A DNA stretch of 64,000 nucleotides, taken from Cryptomeria japonica (taxonomy: Eukaryota > Streptophyta > Pinopsida > Cupressales > Cupressaceae). The notes under the pieces were generated by a model. The model was not told where the DNA came from and made no database searches. It saw only the letters and a list, made by a program, of their open reading frames with translations. The stretch is taken from the NCBI RefSeq assembly GCF_030272615.1, contig NC_081409.1, forward strand, positions 528,424,291-528,488,290. Direction: 5' to 3'. A program made the translations under genes and the position numbers. This document shows positions 45,036-57,600 of the stretch, piece by piece. Numbering within the stretch: the first letter of the stretch is position 1; each line of letters starts with the position of its first letter.

Positions 45036-46760
45036 ATGTCCTTTCCAATGAATAACACATAAAACATGCAAATGCAAAAATATCAGATTTGGTCACTTGA
45101 TCCAAATGTGGGTTCATCAAGCAATGCACCACCACAATATGAGACAGTAAAATTTGGACCACCTTCATATTATGAACCCATATGTGTGCCAATGAAACCA
45201 TGATTTGGAAGTGTTCCACCAACACCATTAGGGAGTGCACCATTCGATTTTAATCAATTAAACCAGCAACATGACACACAACCTCCAATGCCATATGAGG
45301 AACAAAACCTTATACATGGATTTGGGTCAAACCAATACCTTGGACAAGAAATGGATCCAAATAACCCATCAGATTCCTTGTCAGATTCAGATGATTCAGA
45401 TGATGTCGAAATGTTTGTTAGAAATCCAAAAATAGAAAAGAAAATGAACAAGTTCTTTAGTAAATTGTCTAGATTGTTTCCCAACAAGTATAGAAGCTTG
45501 CTTGAAGATGCTACAACCTCGAATGATCAAACTAATGTACAAATTCAACATGAATTTGGTAATCTTTTGAGTTTTGAACCTCATCTAGATGAAATGAATG
45601 CACAATAGGAAGTACCAACCACACCACTTGAGAAGAGTGTCTCTAGATCCTTGGGTGTGAGTGTTCCACTAAAATAAACCTTTGACACAATTAATAATCC
45701 ATTGTACAACACTACAACATTTCAGCAAGACCAAATAGCAATGGTGAAAATATTGGCAAATGCAATGTATCCAAAGACATCACAAGTTCCTCAAAATAGA
45801 TCACAAACACAAATGCAAGAACAATTCATGACTGAAATGCCAAATATCATTGATGTCCAAACCAATCCAATGATACAAAAAAGTTCTTATGTGCAATCAA
45901 GCTCGGTACATGTGACAAATATGTATTCACAAATGACACAAAATTTGTCAACATGACCTTCAATTATGGTAATAAAAAGAACAAATAGTGGCACACAGTC
46001 GCAAATTTTTTTATAACAATTGAAAAATGGACAATGGGCACCATCGAACATGCAAATGTGTAATGCATAACAACAATATTAAACTCAACACCAAACAACA
46101 GTGCAATGTGTGCCACTACAAGTAAATACAAATGGGAAACAACAACAATCATTTGGACAAACTTCACAACAAGTAAATGCAAGTGCCATTCCACATGTAA
46201 AAGTGAAACAACCTAAAGCACATAATAAAATCTTTTTGAAATTAATGGGGTTTACATTAGGACAACAACAAATGCCAAAAAATCAACAAATTTTGATCCA
46301 AAGTCAACAATATCAGTATCAACAACAGTACGTGCCTCAATATGCACAACAAGGGAAAATACGCTATTATATGCCCCAACAACAACAACAATAGGCAAAT
46401 GTGCATTACCAACCACAAATGCAATTTCAAAAACCCAAAGTGAAATATCAACCATAGATGTAGATGGAGATTCCATCTCAATTGGCACAACAAAATAATT
46501 AGTACCAAAGCATGGTAGTGCTTTAAAAACATGAGAAATATCAAAATGAATATATGCTCGAGATACCAAAGACAATGATTTTTGAACGGAAACAACCATT
46601 TGGAAGTACTATATATCAAAAATAAGGACATCCAAGGATAAATGATGAACCTCAAAAGCCTTCACAATCAGATGTGTTGGTGCAACAAATTGAAAATATG
46701 TAATGACAAATAGAGGCATTACAAACCAAAAGTATAAAGAAGTTATATACACAATAGGAC
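45036..46760 (+). pseudogene. gag: Gag N-terminal part of gypsy element G4
   Basis: From the ATG at 45036 the sequence reads as a Gln/Asn/Pro-rich protein with stops (at 45060, 45201, 45606 and later) but long open parts: 45288-45608 (MDPNNPSDSLSDSDDSDDVE, an acidic run, then a Lys-rich segment) and 46101-46394 with runs of Gln. The C-terminal end is cut at 46760 by G3. The other side (63869-64000) continues in the same frame with a gypsy gag motif, which identifies it. Long low-complexity Gln regions make other open frames on the opposite strand, which are shadows. Confidence 0.7.
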
Positions 46761-46765
46761 TTATG
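46761..46765. other. Target site duplication of G3 (left)
   Basis: TTATG here and at 63869-63873 flank G3 exactly at its LTR ends. A five-base duplication is normal for gypsy integrase. The left boundary lies in a TG run, so it could shift by two bases. Confidence 0.85.
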
Positions 46766-47987
46766 TGTGTGTGTGTGAAAAGTGGAATAAGTATCTACAA
46801 GCTGTAAGACACAATACTTCAATTAAGTCATTGCATGTATGGTTAGAAAAATATAAGCATGAATAATAAAACCATAACAAATCAACCAATTTCCTTCTAA
46901 AAGATGTGAGTATAGACTTGCTCTCAGATTTGTATAAGCAATACCAGTGACTAGACTACACCAAGATGAAGGATTTACTCTATATGAGCATGATATTAAG
47001 CTAAATGTATGCAAAATTATGCTAGATGGATGAATAGTAAGCTATATGATTTCAAGCAATCATAATTGAACTAAATATGCAAAAAGCTAAACTAAGATGC
47101 AATAATCTCAAAAAAGCAAGCACAATATCTTCAATGACTCCAGAGCAAAAATTGTATAATAACAATAAATCTCTCCAGGGTGTTTTGAATGAGAGATGAA
47201 GGCTAAATTTATAGAGAGTCACAAGAGAGATCAATGGTCAAGATCAATTAGCAATGAGCGGTTGAGATTATTAAAGAAAAAGCACAATTTAGGATAATTA
47301 AAATAATTGAGAGATCAGATTCAGTTAACCTTGAGATAGATTCCAATTATAGTTTGATTGAAATGCATTCAGATTATAAGTTTGAGTTTGAATTGGAGAT
47401 AAAATTTAATTAATTCCATGCACTTGAGATAAAAATAGGTGATTCCATGCAATTTCTTTGATTTATTCAAGAAAAGAGTCTTTTCAATGCAACTGAACTT
47501 CTTTTCTCAAAAGCTTTGAGTTCGAATTTTTAGAGAATGATTAATAATTCATATAATTATTTTTTCTGATTTCAAGTTATCTCAATTTAGAAGAAGAAAT
47601 AATATCTCAAGTTTGATTTCTCTCTCAATTCAATTCTTTTATTTTATTTTCAATTTAGCTCTTTCTTTGTGATTAATTCCTCTTTTGTAATAAATTAAAT
47701 CCTTTTTTTATGATTAATTAATGGCAAATTTATTAATTAATTAAATATTCTAGGATATTTAATAAATTAAAAAGGATAATTGATCAAAATGATTTTCTTA
47801 GAATGATTTAATTAATTAAATAAATATTTAATTAATATAGAATAATTCACTTTCCATGTGACATTTAATGATTAAGAATTAATTAAATTTGTGCTCAAAG
47901 TTGATTTAATTGCCTTTGGTTAGGACCTTGGTGATGTTGTTGAGATTAGGGGCCCATGGTTTAGATGACCATTTTTAGGGTATTGCA
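46766..47987 (-). repeat. LTR C (3' LTR of G3)
   Basis: It runs (TG)6 AAAAGTGG to AGGGTATTGCA, 1.22 kb, with TATA box (plus TTTATA 47208-47213). Flanked by TTATG on the left and the purine tract on the right. Confidence 0.9.
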
Positions 47988-48001
47988 TTTGCCCCTCTTT
48001 G
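47988..48001 (-). other. Polypurine tract of G3
   Basis: Minus-strand CAAAGAGGGGCAAA precedes the LTR start, identical to G1. Confidence 0.85.
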
Positions 48002-49031
48002 AATTAATGTGTGAGTAGTGCGTTGGTTCAAAGAATAGTTGATGTCTAGGAGATACCAGTTCTGAACTTGATTGATCACAAACCAGATGAAGAGTGAGGT
48101 GTTTAGCTTATTCTAAAGCGATAAAACTAAATAGAGTTGATAAAAGTGATACCGATCTCGAACTTGACTGAACTAGGACTGATAAAGAGCAAAGATACCA
48201 AACTTGAACTTGATTGATCAAGAAGCGGATCTTACTGATCTAGAATTTGATTGAACTAGACACAGTGAGCAGAGATAAAATTGATCTTGAACTTAATGGA
48301 TCAAGACACGATGAGCAAAGATAAACTGTCCAGCTTGATTTGAAGCAATGAAACTGAACACCTACTTAGATTGAGCGTGTGATCAAAGATAGTCTTTAAA
48401 CTTTTGATTGAGTTTAAACAAATAATCAGCTTGATGAAAAGAGATGAAACTGATTAACATTAAGAGACTGATTCAAATGAAGGCAAATATCAGCTTGAAT
48501 TGAAGCAATGAAACTAAGATGCCCCTAGCAATTGATTTGATTCAGATGATCGAGAAATCTCAACTTGATATGAAGTGATGAAGCTGAGATGCCCTTAAAG
48601 ATAAGGTCTTGTTTTATTTTCTTTAGTTGACAAAGATTTTTGCTCAACTTTTGATAAAGATTTGAAAATTTTCTCGACATTGAAGATGTGAGGTCATGAG
48701 GTCACGAGTATGCCCCCTCGGGAGCGAAATCGAAAGATAGCGAGGCTGCATGATTTTAGGCAATTGCTGGTGATGATAATGACTAGAGCACAAAGATTGA
48801 ATTAGAGGACTATTTGAAGATTTAGCGATGATTGATAGGAAATTGAGCGCAATTTGAAGAAAAGAATGAGAACGTGATGAAAGCGCTAAGTGGTCATAGT
48901 TGTGCGAAATTGACTAGAAGAATGATCTTGGATTTTGCTTTCAATCCCGAAAATGGAATCAGGATGGACAAATTAGCTAAAGGTACAATTTTCATTTCCA
49001 TCGGAGAAAGTTGAAAAATTAGGTTTTTGGC
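48002..49031 (+). other. Upstream region of antisense PMD gene (G3)
   Basis: Decayed copies of the GAACTTGATTGAACAAG minisatellite lie at 48050-48330, followed by conserved GAGTATGCCCCCTCGGGAG at 48708 (also 15988 in G1) and a conserved block up to the TATA box. No coding frame. Confidence 0.6.
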
Positions 49032-49039
49032 TATATAAA
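49032..49039 (+). promoter_or_regulatory. TATA box of antisense PMD gene (G3)
   Basis: CTATATAAAGGG, a better TATA box than the G1 copy, at the same distance from the splice donor (about 150 bases). Confidence 0.65.
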
Positions 49040-49187
49040 GGGTCCAAGTGTCATTTTTAATTCATTTTAACCTCTCCAAGTTTGAAATTTAAAAAGCCCT
49101 CTGTGAAGAAAAATGGTCGTTCTGATCTAGGAGCATCGATTCAAGTGCCAGAGATGTCATAATCGACCGTGGAACTATGACCCAATG

Positions 49188-49655
49188 GTAAGAGACTAAT
49201 ATTTTGCCTTTTTATTTCATCAATTTTGATTTTTTGTTGAATTTTGTTTTCTTTTTCATGGTGTTAAAAACCGGTCAATGTCATTTTGTCGTGCGAGATG
49301 ATACTTTGTCTCGTACAAAAAACTGTCTCTTATTGTTTCATCATTTTAGGCCATTAGTTTTGTCATCTGGGACCTCCCCACGTATCATACGAGTGTTTCC
49401 TTGATAGACCATTTTATCTTGCGAGTGTATTTCTTTTGTCGTATGGGAGTCTTTTGTCATGCTATATGAATTCTTAACTTGTACGAGTTTCTGTTTACTT
49501 TGTGAAATATCGTATGGAAAATAGTGAGCATTTTTAAGAGTGCAAACATGAAAATTTGATTTTGCAATTGATGTATTTAGATTTGCGTGATGTTTAATTT
49601 GTTTTGTAGTGAAATTTGAATGACTTTCTGATGCTTTATTGTTTGGTTCTTGCAG
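49188..49655 (+). other. Candidate intron of antisense PMD gene (G3)
   Basis: Donor GTAAGAG after CCCAATG at 49187; acceptor TTCTTGCAG ends 49655; 468 bases. Exon 2 continues VGLPHVLFWCVYPLTMRL, matching G1 codon by codon from FWC onward. An ATG just before the donor (49185-49187) is in phase with exon 2, but is ACA in G1, so the true start remains open. Confidence 0.55.
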
Positions 49656-51531
49656 GTTGGATTGCCACACGTTCTGTTTTGGTGTGTCTATCCTCTGACG
49701 ATGAGGCTAGTTCATGAGTTATCCGATGTTGATAGAGCACATATTGACTTGTGTGGGTTTACCCACTTATTAGATATGTTGGATATCCATGTGAATCATG
49801 GGATGCTTATTACACTGGTCTAGTTGGGGATATGACCATCACTCCAAAGGATGTTTATAGGATATTGAGGATTCCATTTGCTGGGGATAAGGTCGACTAT
49901 GATTCTACTCAGCGTCCTGGTATATTATCCCTGAGATGCATATTTCATGATGAGGATATTCTTGAGCGAGCCATGACATGGGATCTGATGATGGCTAGGT
50001 ACAGTGAGCAATTTCCACTGGCATGTGTCTTAGTAGGTTTCATTGTATGTTTCATCATGCCGAACAGGGGACAACAAGGATTTTTGTGTGGTTGGACTAG
50101 GATGTTGGAGAGACTTTTGGATCATCCTAAGAGATTAGGGTGGGGTTCTTGTCTATTAGCCCACATGTATCATGAGATGCATGAGGTTGTATACAAGGAG
50201 GGGAAGAGCATGGAAGCAAGTGTCTTGGTTTTACAGATATGGGCCTGGGAGCATATCCCAGTTTGCAGACCTATTGTGGATGATGCTAGAAAACCACACC
50301 AGTCGATCATTTATAGATATTATGGATACATTACTCAGCCCCATCTGGGCAAGACAAAGTATTGGTGATGATATCTTGATGATCTGATCATTGTTGTATG
50401 CAGACCATACATGGGTCTTGAGCTATGGGATGACTAGAGAACTATGCAGCATGACATGTTCATGACTCATCCTCTTATCGGTAGGTCAATGACAGTTATT
50501 GAGCGATTTGTTGTATCTTGGGCTATGAGGCAGTATGGTAGGCCTTAGGGGATTTCATAGGAGTTCACTACCTATGCCCATTATGGGGAGGAGGAGAGAT
50601 GAGGATGGGCTTCTAGGTTGTCCTACGCATTGAGCATGCAGGAGCTGGTAAGGTTACAATAACTTCGATGGGACTACCTAGATGATATTGCAAATGCGAG
50701 GGTATTGCCCTAGTATAGGGATTGGTTCTAGCAGCATTCGTTCCCTAGGTTTATAGATCTAGCTGAGCATGTGTCTCACATAGAGGAGGCTGAGGATGAG
50801 GCCCCTGTACAAGCATAGGTATAGGAACAGGGGCAGGGACAAGGATGCAGAGTAGAGGCTCCTAGGTAGGCAAGTGGTGATCCTAGTGCAAGCAGTAGTA
50901 GGGTACCAGCTAGGGGGAGACAGAGGCAGAGAGGAGAGGGTGGATCCCTTGGAGCTGTTGGTGTGGGAGTTAGTGGTGCTAGGACAATAGAGGGTGGAGG
51001 AGAGGAGGGGCGAGAAACTCCTAGATAGGTGCGGCAGTGGAGGGATGAGCATAATGGAGATGGAGGCAGAGATGAAGGCGGAGAACCTATGAGGGAGCAA
51101 GGGCAACTAATGCAACTTGGTCTATGAGGGAAAGAGTAGTAGGTTTACAGTCACAGTTGATAGTGGCTCAGACACAGCTTGCAGAGTGAGACCAACAGCT
51201 GGCAGAGCTCAGAGCTGAGCGTGATTGTCAGTTCAATGAGATGAGGGAAGAGAGAGATCGACAGTTGGCTAAGGTCAGGGCAAAGCAAGATTGACAGATC
51301 ACTGAGATGAGAGCAGAGCAAGATGCTCTTCAATGGGAGGTTTTGCACTAGACGAGTTGAGCAACTTATTACGTTGCATCTTATAGTGTAGCAGTTCTTG
51401 TAGCGCAATAGGTTGTCCCATATTCTCAGTATATGGCTTGATCTGAGGGAGCTCAGGCACCTAGGCAGGATGCTGGTCAATAGGCTCCACCTCCTCCACT
51501 ACCTGATGATGAGGGAGAGGCAGAGAGATAG
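49656..51531 (+). pseudogene. Plant mobile domain (PMD) protein, antisense in G3
   Basis: Same protein as in G1. After FWCVYPLTMRLVHELSDVDR a deletion of about 40 bases near 49822 removes the segment before GDMTITPKDVYRILRIPF. The frame is then open to 50368 (PLACVLVGFIVCFIMPNRG, GSCLLAHMYHEMHEVVYKEG, LQIWAWEHIPVCRPIVDD). Further stops follow through HPLIGRSMTVIERFVVSWAM and FTTYAHYGEEER. The C-terminal coiled-coil region (51170-51350) has more repeats of an RAEQDRQ-type heptad than G1. Stops at 50600, 51026 and 51481 match G1. The PMD core is the best preserved in the window. Confidence 0.82.
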
Positions 51532-53042
51532 ATTTTTATAGCTCTTAGATTTTGTTATATACCCAATTTTTTGTAGCCTATACGATTCTTACTCCAATGG
51601 GAGATTGTAGATGATAGTTGATATCATTTGTACCCTGAGAATTATTTGTACTCTGAGATATTTATGATGATATATACGAGATCTTGATTTGTTTTCATCA
51701 TACTTTTGTTGATTGATTATGAGATGTTTTTGTACATTCTTTATTCTATATGTATGCATATTTCTTTAGTGTGGATGTATGTAATGCAAATGAATATGGA
51801 TGTTTATTTTTGTTTCTTTTCATATGCAAATAAATGATGAAAATGAGTAGCCAGTAATGCAAATAAAATTTCATTTTTCTATGCAATAATATGAATGCAA
51901 ATGAATGTGTATAATGGAATGCATGGATCTATATAAGATGCTTATGTATGCAGCGAATATCTCAATAGGCAAGTACTCGATCAGAGAAATGATGAAAAAG
52001 AGACCACTTAGCTTAGAAATGATGATACTTCAAACTCTCATTCAAAAGATAAAGAGACCATTGCTATCATGTATAAATCACTCAAAATGCACAAAATACA
52101 GAATGAATGCAACTTAAAACTAGTCACTGGATTTGAAATGCTTAATTTTCATCACTGAGCATTTACAAACATAGCGGGCAGAATAGAGTTCCTTCCTTTT
52201 CATGTGCAATATTAATTATCTTGTTCGCAATGACCCTTTTTTAGTTCATATCCTTGGATAGATTGCTCATGCATTTGGATTGCACATTTAAAGAAATTCC
52301 CTCAAAATAGACAAAGAAATGATGCCAACCTCCCTATAGCATACAAATATGCGGAGTTGAGGTATGTGTGGTGATTTCACCTTGTTGTGAAGGCACTTAT
52401 CACAGACACCCAGCTGATTAGATGTTTCTAGATCATCGCAATCATTCCTATAAGTAGGAAACAAAGAAAATATTATGCCCCCAATCCTTTCTCCTCTTAG
52501 TCAAGATAGACTTCCTCAAGTTATTGAGAGGGAATAATAATCAAAAACCAATATAAAATATAGCACACAAAGAAAATTTCATGCATATCTCAAACTGTTT
52601 AGTGATTGTTTTCAGTAATGTTGTTTTGCTTGTTTACTCAGTGATAAAACTCTTCAGTAGTTAGGAGACAAGTAACTGACTCAAACTGGATGACCAGGTA
52701 TCACTGACAGAATGATGACTTGGTTGATACTGCTTAGGACACGTAGGATGCTCAGTTGATTACCCTAAGACTAGGACATTGATTAGTTTCAAGCCATGAG
52801 GGTTCCAAAAGAGCCAGGATGTCACAAAAGTGACTAAAAGATATGTACAAGCAAAATCAAAGATGCAGGAAAGAGGAAAATGCCAACGTTGCATTGATAA
52901 ATGAAGTGCTTGAGTACAAGAGGTTCCTATTTTCCAAGTTTCACCTGCTTGGCAAAGATTCTTTTTTTTTAAAGACATTTTAGGATTTTTAGGATTTTTT
53001 TTAGGACTTTTTTAGTTGCACAGGTCGATGGAGGAAAGAATA
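51532..53042. other. Spacer between PMD gene and integrase of G3
   Basis: Homologous to 18715-20295 throughout. Shared landmarks include TATGCCCCCAATCCTT (52472) and CCCTAAGACTAGGACATTGA (52764). No reading frame is maintained between the two copies, so it is non-coding. Confidence 0.6.
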
Positions 53043-54160
53043 CTAAGTGAAGAACTTTTTCAAGTGGATGGTGTTGATCAGTTCACAGAGCTATTCTCCT
53101 TTCGATGTTGAGAGCTAATAGACACTAGAGCCAAAGACTGTAGTAACGATGTAGGGACCCAACCAGTTGGGTTCAAACTTCCCTTTGTTGTCTCAAAACT
53201 ATTGATTTTTAGGATTTTCTCTTGGGACAAGGTCACCAACCTAAAGTTATCATTGTCGAACCTTCTTGTTATATCCTTTAGACATTCTCTTTTGATACAC
53301 TTTCAGATGATCAAATGCCACTTGGCGATGTTCATCCAGAAACTCGAGTTCTTGCAATCTAGATATTATGTAGTCTTCATCAGTAACAAGACCTTGCAAA
53401 GAAACTCTTAAAGACGGTATTTCCACCTCAATAGGCAAGACTGCTTCAAATCCATACACTAAAAAAAAAGGTGTAGCCCCCATAGGTGTTCTAATACATG
53501 TTCTATAAGCCCATAATGCAGGATTGAGCTACAAATGCCAATCCCTCCCAGATTTATTTAGTGTTTTGTGTAAATAGTCAGCAGATTTTTGTTAGATGCT
53601 TCATCTTGTCCATTACCTTGAGGGTAATATATGGATGACTAGTGTTGTTTGATTTTGAATTTTTCACAAAGCTCATCTAGATCTTTATTCTTGAATTTTA
53701 CTCCATTGTCAGTCATAATGGATGAGGGTATCCCATACCTGCAGATGATATAGTTAAGGATGAATAGAGATACTTGTTTACCAGTTTCTTTGATGAGTGG
53801 AACCGCTTCTACCCACTTAGTGAAGTACTCAGTGGCAGATATAATAAACTTATGTCTGTTAGATGATGTAGGATATATTTGGCCAATGAGATCAAACGCC
53901 CATTGCTGAAAATGCCAATGTGTAATGAAGGGTATGAGATCCCTTGCTAGAGAATGTATGTGATTCCCATGTAACTGACACTTCTCACAAGTTTTAGAAA
54001 ACTTTATAGCATCTTTCTCCATGTTTAGCTAGTAGTAGCCAACCCTTAGTAGTTTCCGAGATAAAGTTAGACCATTCAAATGAGATCCACAAATACCTTC
54101 ATGGACTTCAGATAATGCGCCTTGGGACTCTTCAGTTTCAAGACACCTAAGGAAAGTACT
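53043..54160 (-). pseudogene. int: Integrase of G3
   Basis: Reads TCEKCQLHGNHIH (zinc finger Cys pair intact), WAFDLIGQIYPTSS, YGIPSSIMTDNGVKFKN and, after a stop near 53640, PQGNGQDEASNKN, so all three catalytic acidic positions are present, unlike G1. 53483-53250 gives the C-terminal segment AVLPIEVEIPSLRVSLQGL, and NKGKFEPNWLGPY follows near 53170 with three later stops. A stop at 54029-54031 coincides with the stop in G1. Confidence 0.85.
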
Positions 54161-54169
54161 ATCCAAACC

Positions 54170-54789
54170 TCACCTAAATATATCGTTAGCGATGATGACA
54201 TACCATGAAGCATTTTGGGTTAGGTTCCTTTTCTCATTACAGGTAAGATTTTCTGAGATAATTTGGTCTCGTAGATAAAAATAAATGTGGTTGTAGTGAG
54301 ATGAGTCATGTCCAATAATAGAACAGACTATTTGGGACTCAGGAGAATCATAGGCAGGGTGATGTAACTCTTCCACTAGGAATTCAAAGCGGAAATAAGA
54401 TTCTTGTAACTCTGGTATAGATGCTAAGGTGGTCATAGCACCTGTTGCTATGTTGAAATGATACAAAAGTAAAATATTTCTTGAGATCATCCACCATTCT
54501 CTTATAAGGCATCAATTTCTCATCTCAAGTCTGATATGTATCTTTGATTTAGTTGATAATTAGTTGAGAATCTCCATAGATGTGTAATTCCAGAACCTTC
54601 CATTCAATAGCCAGCTTGATCTCATTTACCAAAGCTTCATACTCTGCAATGTTGTTTGTGCAAGGGAAGAGAATCTTATAAGCCTTCAGGATTGAATATT
54701 TTTGAGGAGTAATAAAAAGTATTCCAACATCAGAACCATGTTGAGTGAAAGACCCATCAAAGAACATCTTCCATGATTGTTGAGTAAGT
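54170..54789 (-). pseudogene. Second RNase H (aRH) of G3
   Basis: 54767-54549 reads MFFDGSFTQHGSDVG, NNIAEYEALVNEIKLAIEW and IYGDSQLIIN, so the three acidic positions expected for this RNase H type are present (the Glu is lost in G1). A stop after IIN and frame changes lead to a trailing region 54490-54170. Confidence 0.75.
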
Positions 54790-56060
54790 GCATGATAGAT
54801 TCATCTGGAAATTCCATATGCAAAGGTTGAGTATCTTCAAGTGGAGCATCAACAAGTTGATCTGCAATTACATGTCCTTTTATGGCTTTGTATTCTACAT
54901 ATTCAATATCAAACTCTGTAAGAACCATGACCCATTTAGCCAATCTTCTGGTAAGTGTTTCTTTGCTGAGAAGATATTTGAGCAGATCAATCTTAGCTAC
55001 TAGCTTGATGGAATGTGCTAACATGTAGTGTCTCAAGTTTTGTGATGCAAAGAATAATGCCAAACATGCTTTTTCTATTATAGTATATTTCATTTCATAA
55101 GACACCAATGTTCTATTGATATAATATATAGCTCTTTCTTCTTTTTTTTCATCTTGTTGTGCCACAAGTGCCCCCAGTGATGAAACAGTAGCTGATATGT
55201 ATAGAATCAATGGTTTACCTTGAATTGGTGACATCAGTATTGGTGGATTATATAGGTATTCTTTGATTTGTTGAGGGTGTTGTTCACATTCTTGATCCCA
55301 GTCATATGTTACTCCTTTCCTTAATACTTTTGTGAAGGGTTGAGCTTTATCTTCTAGCTAAGAAATAAAGTGTCTGATTGACTGGAGATGTCCTTGTAAA
55401 CTTCTCATTTGAATAATATTCTTTGGAGGTGGCATTTCCATTATAGCTTGGACCTTCTTAGGATCAACCTCAATTCCTTTCTTTGAAATAATGTAACCAA
55501 TTAATTTCCCAAATGTTACTCTGAATGCACACTTTTTAGGATTTAGCCGGAGCTTGAATTTTTCCATTCTATCTAGTATGAGACCTAGCTCTTGAATATG
55601 TGTGAATCTTTTCATAGTCTTTACTAAGGTGTCATCAACATAACTTCCATGTTTTTATGCATCATATCATGAAAGATAGTAGTTACTGCTCTTTGGTAAG
55701 TTTCTCTTGCATTCTTTAACTCAAATGGAATGATGTTCCAGCAAAAGGTTCCCCATGCACAGGTGAAAGATGCCTTTTATTGATCTCAAAGAGTTATTTT
55801 GATCTGATTATAACTAGAGAATCCATCCATTAATGAGTACATCTCATATCCAGTAGTCATATCCACTATCATATCAATGTTAAGCAATGGAAAATCATCT
55901 TTCACACATGCTTTGTTGAGATCTCTGAAGTCTCTGCAAACCCTAATAGATTTGTCTGCCTTTGATATAGGTACTATGTTTGAAATCCATTCTGTATAGT
56001 CTATAGCTCTGATAAATCCAACTTTTAGCAATTTTTCTAGCTCAACCTTGACTAGTAGTG
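54790..56060 (-). pseudogene. RT-RH: Reverse transcriptase and RNase H of G3
   Basis: The N-terminal RT part up to 55786 reads EWISNIVPISKADKSIRVCR, NKACVKDDFPLLNIDMIV, GFSSYNQIKITL, then a stop. The MPFGLKN-type box is altered (IPFELKNAR). A one-base deletion near 55650 breaks the frame exactly at the YVDD box. 55615-55358 continues (PKKCAFRVTFGKLIGYIISK). RNase H lies at 55234-54790 (LYISATVSSLGALVAQQDEK, IIEKACLALFFASQNLRHY). Confidence 0.88.
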
Positions 56061-57600
56061 CCACATGAGGGTGCATCTTATGGATTTTTTGCTTGACTGG
56101 TTTAACTCTTGGTATAATAGAAAGATGGTGCATGATAAGATCAGGATCTAGGCCTGGCATATCAGAGTATGTCCATGCAAAGTTGATATTCTTTTCTAAA
56201 AATAGATTGCTGAAATCTTTTAACTTTTCTGCTGATAGTGATTGAGCTAAGTGGATTATATGTGGTGTCTCTTGACTCCCAATATTTACTGGCTGAGTTG
56301 GTTCAATAAATATAGAAGACCTTTCCTGGAAGTGACTTGGCAGTATATCAAGTATCTCACCTTTAGGTGCCTCAGAGATGTTTTCACCCTTAGGTACGTC
56401 CTTTATTTTTTCTATTTTTGATTCTGATACTGCCACAATGTGGTTTTTACCATCAGATCTTTTTTTTTTTTTTTTTTGCAACTAAGATACTTGATATTTG
56501 TTTCAGTCATGTTCTCAGTTTGTTCACTAGTGGAAGAGTCCATTGGTTCAACTGCATTAAGATCATAGGCTAACGTGTAGTCATTGGCAAAGATAGGTAC
56601 ATTCATAGGTTGGTTTTGGAGACTACAGTCAATTAGTTTAGGATGTACCAAGGATAAATTTTGAACAGGTTCAAGGGAGTTCATGGTATTATCATCATAA
56701 CTTCGGACTGACAAGTTGAGTTTTAGAAGAATACCTTGCATAAATGTCTCAAGACCAGGAATAGTTACAACATGATCATTGAAGTGCACGTTAATATTTA
56801 GTTGACCAAATCCAATAGACCTACTTCTAGTATCGTTCTCTACGCCAGATTGGACTACATATTGTGGTTTGACAGTAACAAGAGCAGTAGATAGATTCCC
56901 GACATCCATGACAAAGGAGTTAGAGTTTGATGGTGAATAGGTATTGTCATGAATAGGACCGTTGTCGGAGTCATCAGAGTCATAAGATGAATTTTCTGAC
57001 TCTTCTTTAAGTGATTGAGTAAATGTATGTATAGTGTCAATACCTACATCTTTGATGCTGCAAGTTCCTTCATGATTTGGTTCATTTATCACTTGTATCT
57101 TACATACCTATTGACATAACCTTGATGGTTCTGCAAATTTTTGTCTTCTACTCCATTCAACTTCTTATGGACTAATGACTGGTTCTATTTCTGTAGCTTC
57201 CAATTCTTCTTGTGTAGTTCCATACCTAATTTATTCTGTCCTATTAGAGGGAGATATAGTAGGTGAAGAATTTTCTTGTGTTCTTCCTTCTTTCAGCTTT
57301 TGTTCATATTCTGGTTGTCTTTTTATTCTAATTTCTTCTATCTCCATTTGTAGTTTTAAGCATATCAGCTCTTGTGTGTCATCTGTGATATCATTGGACT
57401 CTTCTAGATTTTCTGTACTAGATGTATATGAGAGATGATCTGGACCCCATTTGTACTCGTTTGACTCAATTTCTGAATCATCTACTTGTTGTCTACTAGT
57501 GTATGTGACTAGAATTTTCAGTGGTGCAAACAATTCTCTGATTCTTTCTACGTCTTCTTCCATATCCTCTAGGACTTCTACTTCTTGTAGTGTTGTAGCT
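56061..57600 (-). pseudogene. Linker between protease and RT of G3
   Basis: Ser/Glu-rich linker homologous to 23346-24750. The Lys-run site at 56460-56477 has grown to an 18-base homopolymer that causes a frame change. WTYSDMPGLDPDLIMHHLSI (near 56170) leads into RT. Confidence 0.65.

Noticed and set aside
46257-46655. Long minus-strand hydrophobic frame opposite the Gln-rich gag
   Set aside because: The complement of CAA-rich DNA reads as Leu/Val-rich protein; it is a composition shadow.
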